In this document: one piece after another, positions 60,766-64,000 of the stretch
How the letters are laid out: every line of letters begins with the position of its first letter
How positions within the stretch are numbered: the first letter of the stretch is position 1
NCBI GenBank assembly: GCA_019636245.1
Contig: JAHBXX010000008.1
Location: 78,243 to 142,242 of the forward strand
Direction of reading: 5' to 3'
DNA from: Planctomycetota bacterium
GTDB lineage: Bacteria > Planctomycetota > UBA1135 > UBA2386
DNA: 64,000 bases
Translations under genes and position numbers: made by a program
The notes under the pieces: model-generated
What the model was told of the DNA's origin: nothing
Databases searched by the model: none
The model's input: only the letters and a program-made list of their open reading frames with translations

Positions 60766-61860
60766 ATGCCCCGCCTCGTCCTCTTGCCCGGCCTCCTGCA
60801 AGGCCATCGGCGCGCTGCCGTGATCGGCAGCCTGGCCGTGGCCTGCCTGCTGGCGTGGCCCGGCCTGGCGAAGGCGCAGAAGGGCGGTGGCGGCACGGGC
60901 ACCGTTTCGGCACCGGCACCGGCACCGCAGCAGGCACCCATCTCGTTCGCGCAGATGGCGCAGGCCGTGGCGCAGCAGGACTACACGATCGAACAGGTGC
61001 GCCGGTTCGTGCGCCAAGGCCAGGTCGTCGCGGTCCGCGAACGGTTGGCGGTGGTGGCCGACGGCTCGGAGATGCCGCCGTTCCAGATCACCTTCCTGGG
61101 CGTCGAGGGCGAACTGCCCGGCTCGCCGCTGCACCTCGAGTGGCAGCAGACGTACCAGCGCTACGGCCCGCTGTTCCACCAGCACGGCTCGTTCCGGGTC
61201 CGCGACCTGATTCGGGTCCAGCAGAACTACACGCTGCACGACTTCGGCCCCGCGGTGCGAGCCGGCAGGTCGGCCGTCCGCACGGTGGTGTTCCCGAACA
61301 CGACCGACAAGTCGTTCTGGGTGGTCGATGTCGACGCCGCGACCAGGATCCCGCTCTACTGGGCCGAGTTCGATCTGCAGTTCCAGCTGCTGGCCGAGGT
61401 CGAGGCCGTGGCCTTCGCCGATGCCGTCGCGGGGCCGGTGGCCGTGCCCCACACCACGGTGTTGCATCCCGATTTCGGCAGCGCCAGGGCGTCGCTCGGC
61501 GATCCGCACGGTCTGCTCGAGCCGCCTGCCGTCCTGGCCAGCTACGCCGTGAGCGCGATCGAGACCCGCGACGACCCGCTCAACGGCCAGCAGAAGCTGG
61601 TCATGACCTACACCGACGGAGTGGACCAGTTCCTGGTCGTGCAGGTGCCCGACACGAAGGACGTGTTCGAGGACCTGCCCAACCGGGCGGGCGGCAAGGG
61701 GGCCACCGGGCACACGATCGCGCGGTTCCAGGATTCGGCGATGCGGGTGCTGCTGTTCTGGGAGGACGGGGTTGCGTTCCAGGTGACCGGGCGTGGAGCC
61801 CTGGCGCGCCTCGATGCGGTGGCCCGCCAGCTCTACCTGCAGGCGCTGTCGACGAACTGA
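60766..61860 (+). CDS. Exported RseB/MucB-like regulatory protein
   Basis: The 364-residue protein has a signal peptide (AVIGSLAVACLLAWPGLAKA) and then a beta-rich domain. VVDVDAATRIPLYWAEFDLQFQLLAEVEA recalls the lipid-binding LolA/RseB-type domain. A second small domain (about 245-364) has KLVMTYTDGVDQFLVVQV. In known systems RseB binds the periplasmic end of the anti-sigma factor. Position third after sigma and anti-sigma supports the call; sequence similarity is moderate. The gap to the anti-sigma gene is 75 bp. Confidence 0.72.
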   Translation: MPRLVLLPGLLQGHRRAAVIGSLAVACLLAWPGLAKAQKGGGGTGTVSAPAPAPQQAPISFAQMAQAVAQQDYTIEQVRRFVRQGQVVAVRERLAVVADGSEMPPFQITFLGVEGELPGSPLHLEWQQTYQRYGPLFHQHGSFRVRDLIRVQQNYTLHDFGPAVRAGRSAVRTVVFPNTTDKSFWVVDVDAATRIPLYWAEFDLQFQLLAEVEAVAFADAVAGPVAVPHTTVLHPDFGSARASLGDPHGLLEPPAVLASYAVSAIETRDDPLNGQQKLVMTYTDGVDQFLVVQVPDTKDVFEDLPNRAGGKGATGHTIARFQDSAMRVLLFWEDGVAFQVTGRGALARLDAVARQLYLQALSTN

Positions 61861-62060
61861 GGCGTCCCCCGGGCGGCGAGCGAAGCCGCCCCGGCCCTTG
61901 CGGCAACCCCGTCCGGCGCGGCCTTGCGACGGGGTCGACGGAGCGCGACGGTGGATGTGGCGCCGGTGCGACGGTGACGCCGCACCAGGGCCTTCGGGGC
62001 CGGCAGCATGGGGCCCCGCGCACCTGGCATGTCGAGTGCTCCGCTTCCCGACAACCTCCC

Positions 62061-62483
62061 ATGGATGCCGACAAGAACGACAATCCCCCGCTGCCCGAGG
62101 CACTCGGTTCGGCCGAGTACCGCGCCCGTCTGACGACGAAGCTGAACTGCCTGATCGCCGTGCTCGAGGTCGCGATCGCCAAGATCTCGAAGAGCATGGA
62201 CCTTCCGGGCGCCAACGAAGAGCGGCTGGTCAAGATCCGCAGCAACCTCGAGAACACGCTGTCGATCTGCCATCGTGCGAAGCAGACGCTCGATCGCACG
62301 GCCAGCGCCAGCCGCACGCCGGGCGATCGCGGTGGCGAGAAGTCCAGCATGAGCGCGCGCGACTACGTCGAGCTCAGCAGCATCGACGAGTACCGCAAGT
62401 TCCGCAGCATGGAGCCGATCGCCAAGGAGGAGCTGAGCCAGGTCGACTTCGACGACCTGGCCAGGCGCCTCGCCGAACTCTGA
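62061..62483 (+). CDS. Small cytoplasmic protein of unknown function
   Basis: The 140-residue protein is helical and charged, without signal or membrane span. An N-terminal helix pair (TTKLNCLIAVLEVAIAKISK; KIRSNLENTLSICHRAKQTL) precedes a flexible linker and an acidic C-terminus (ELSQVDFDDLARRLAEL). Start ATG 62061. It lies 200 bp after the RseB-like gene and 158 bp before the NtrC-type regulator. No family recognised. Confidence 0.72.
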   Translation: MDADKNDNPPLPEALGSAEYRARLTTKLNCLIAVLEVAIAKISKSMDLPGANEERLVKIRSNLENTLSICHRAKQTLDRTASASRTPGDRGGEKSSMSARDYVELSSIDEYRKFRSMEPIAKEELSQVDFDDLARRLAEL

Positions 62484-62641
62484 TCGGCGCGCTCCGGTGA
62501 TCGACCGCGGTTTCGCCGTGGTGCCGATGCCGCTGGCGCCAGCGACGCGTTGCGGCGCGCCGGCGGCGTGCGCGCGGCAGGCCGCCGCCGGCGCGGCTTC
62601 ACCGCCGTCGCCAGGAATGCCGATCCAGGGGCGGGAAAGGC

Positions 62642-63955
62642 ATGACTACTGCACTGATCGGCAACGAGGGGAATGTCGAGCTTCGCGCCCGGGTGGCGCT
62701 CATCGCCCGCGGCGGGATGCGCGACGACGTGGCGGCGTCGGTGGCCCGGTCGGGGCACGAGGTCGTCGAGTTCCCGGACTGGAACGCCTTCCTCGACGCC
62801 GCCGTCGAATCGACGATGGACCTGGTCCTGTTCGACGGCGCCCACGCCGACGGCATGCCGGCTGCCCTGTCGGTGCCCTCGGTGCTGGTCGGTGACGACG
62901 TCGCTGGCGCGCCGGCGTCGAGCCTGGGTCGCCTGCCCGCGGCTGCGTTCGGCGCGGCGATCGAGCCGTTGCTGCGCATCGCCAACGAACTGCGGCTGAC
63001 GCTGGGCCGTTGCCGCGAGCTCGAGACGCTCGTCGGCGGCGTGCGCACCGGCTCCGCCCTGGTGGGCCGCAGCCCGGTCATGCGGCGGTTGCAGTCGGCC
63101 GTGAGCCGCGCCGCCGACACCGACGCCACCGTGCTGGTCGAGGGCCCGCGCGGCGCCGGCAAGTCGCTGGTCGCGCGGGTGGTGCACTGCAAGAGCCGCC
63201 GCTCGGGGCAGGCGATCCAGACCACCGGCTGCGATCGTCTGGACGCCGAGTCGCTGCAGCGCCTGCTCGAGGCGGCGCGCAACACGACCCTGGTGCTCGA
63301 GGACGTCGAGCGGTTGCCGGCGGCGGCCCAGTCGGTGCTGGTGCGCCACCTGAAGGAGCGCAACCCCGCCCGACCGACGCCCGGTCCGCGGCTCATCGCG
63401 ACGACGGCAGCGCACCTGCCCGAACTCGTCGCCAAGGGAGCCTTCCGCGAGGATCTCTACTACCGCCTGCACAACTTCCCGATCGTCGTCCCGTCCCTGC
63501 GCGAACGCGCCGAGGACGTGGGCCTGATCGCCGATGCCGTGCTCGATGCCGCGGTGCTGCCGCTGGGCCGGACGCACCAGGGATTCACGCCGTCCGCCCG
63601 CGCGTTGCTCGAGAGCCTGCACTGGCCGGGCAACGTCGGCCAGGTGGAGACCACGGTGATGCGCGCCCACGCGCTGGCCGGCGGCGCACCGATCGACCGC
63701 GAGCACCTGCTGGCGCCGCCGCCGCCCGCGGCCGCCCCCGCCGTGCGCGAGAGCGGCGGCCAGGGCCGGTCCGTCGACGTCGAGCCGATGCTCGACGAGT
63801 CGGCGATCCAGCCGTTCGAACAGGAGGAGCAGGCGATCCTGACCCGCGCGTTGCGGGCGACGAAGGGCAACGTGCGTCGGGCGGCCCAGCTGCTCGGCAT
63901 CGGGCGCGCGACCCTCTACCGCAAGATCCAGCAGTACCGCCTGCGGCTGCAGTAG
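62642..63955 (+). CDS. NtrC-type AAA+ transcription regulator without the GAFTGA loop
   Basis: The 437-residue protein has a degenerate receiver-like N-terminal domain (about 15-90; only Asp65 of the acidic pocket is evident). The AAA+ domain has Walker A EGPRGAGKS (167-175), Walker B LVLED (217-221), the arginine-finger region FREDLYYRLHNFPI and sensor II WPGNVGQVE. The C-terminal Fis-type helix-turn-helix has NVRRAAQLLGIGRATLYRKI. Only about 43 residues separate Walker A from Walker B, and no GAFTGA is present, so sigma-54 remodelling is unlikely. Start ATG 62642. Confidence 0.88.
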   Translation: MTTALIGNEGNVELRARVALIARGGMRDDVAASVARSGHEVVEFPDWNAFLDAAVESTMDLVLFDGAHADGMPAALSVPSVLVGDDVAGAPASSLGRLPAAAFGAAIEPLLRIANELRLTLGRCRELETLVGGVRTGSALVGRSPVMRRLQSAVSRAADTDATVLVEGPRGAGKSLVARVVHCKSRRSGQAIQTTGCDRLDAESLQRLLEAARNTTLVLEDVERLPAAAQSVLVRHLKERNPARPTPGPRLIATTAAHLPELVAKGAFREDLYYRLHNFPIVVPSLRERAEDVGLIADAVLDAAVLPLGRTHQGFTPSARALLESLHWPGNVGQVETTVMRAHALAGGAPIDREHLLAPPPPAAAPAVRESGGQGRSVDVEPMLDESAIQPFEQEEQAILTRALRATKGNVRRAAQLLGIGRATLYRKIQQYRLRLQ

Positions 63956-64000
63956 CGTCCGCGCGTGAGGGCCGGGGCGCCGGGAATCGTCGCCGCGGAC

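Noticed and set aside
63966..64000. Start of a further gene at the right edge (GTG 63966)
   Set aside because: Only 35 bases remain, with no ribosome site or recognisable sequence; it cannot be supported.

Overview
This is a GC-rich, gene-dense stretch of bacterial chromosome with about 47 protein genes and one tRNA. I see no insertion sequence, prophage or CRISPR array. The content suggests a planctomycete-like, membrane-rich heterotroph. Evidence for this is the start of an alternative complex III operon, a long BatA/von Willebrand cluster with prenyltransferase-repeat, NPCBM and PQQ-propeller proteins, many exported proteins of unknown function, and a short RpoD-like sigma factor. The phylum is inferred from gene content only; no rRNA lies in the window.

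Layout. 1-2004 (minus) carries the 5' part of the act respiratory operon (actA, then partial actB). 2005-2904 is non-coding. 2905-5443 is a three-gene carbamoyltransferase/SxtJ/DUF5989 set, followed by an RpoD-like sigma factor and hemW. 7795-13735 holds exported proteins, an HNH nuclease, a lipoprotein and a membrane-anchored cyclophilin-like protein. 13900-15520 is the chromosome partition pair parA-parB (minus), with a consensus parS site inside parB. 15670-28020 holds a metallophosphoesterase, a PIG-L deacetylase, a metallopeptidase lipoprotein, a beta-CASP nuclease, dapF, lemA and an M48 protease. 28042-30345 (minus) encodes a HEAT/propeller protein with a 120-bp internal repeat.

From 30556 to 52110 fourteen plus-strand genes run almost without gaps, most joined by ATGA or GTGA overlaps. 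They encode a PQQ propeller, a prenyltransferase-like repeat protein, two von Willebrand membrane proteins, three coiled-coil or TPR exported proteins, an NPCBM protein, three HtrA-type proteins (one with an intact triad and two that have lost it), and a complete iron/cobalamin-type ABC importer.

The right end, 52072-63955, includes a CPBP protease/thioesterase/exonuclease operon, a hemerythrin-domain protein, an apparent SOS operon (small tail-anchored protein plus lexA) with an 11-bp-phased operator array, a double CDGSH protein, an M61 peptidase, tRNA-Arg(CCG), an ECF sigma/anti-sigma/RseB-like operon behind an apparently leaderless promoter, and an NtrC-type ATPase regulator that lacks the sigma-54 contact loop. 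The items most worth following up are the SOS operon, the HtrA trio and the ECF operon.
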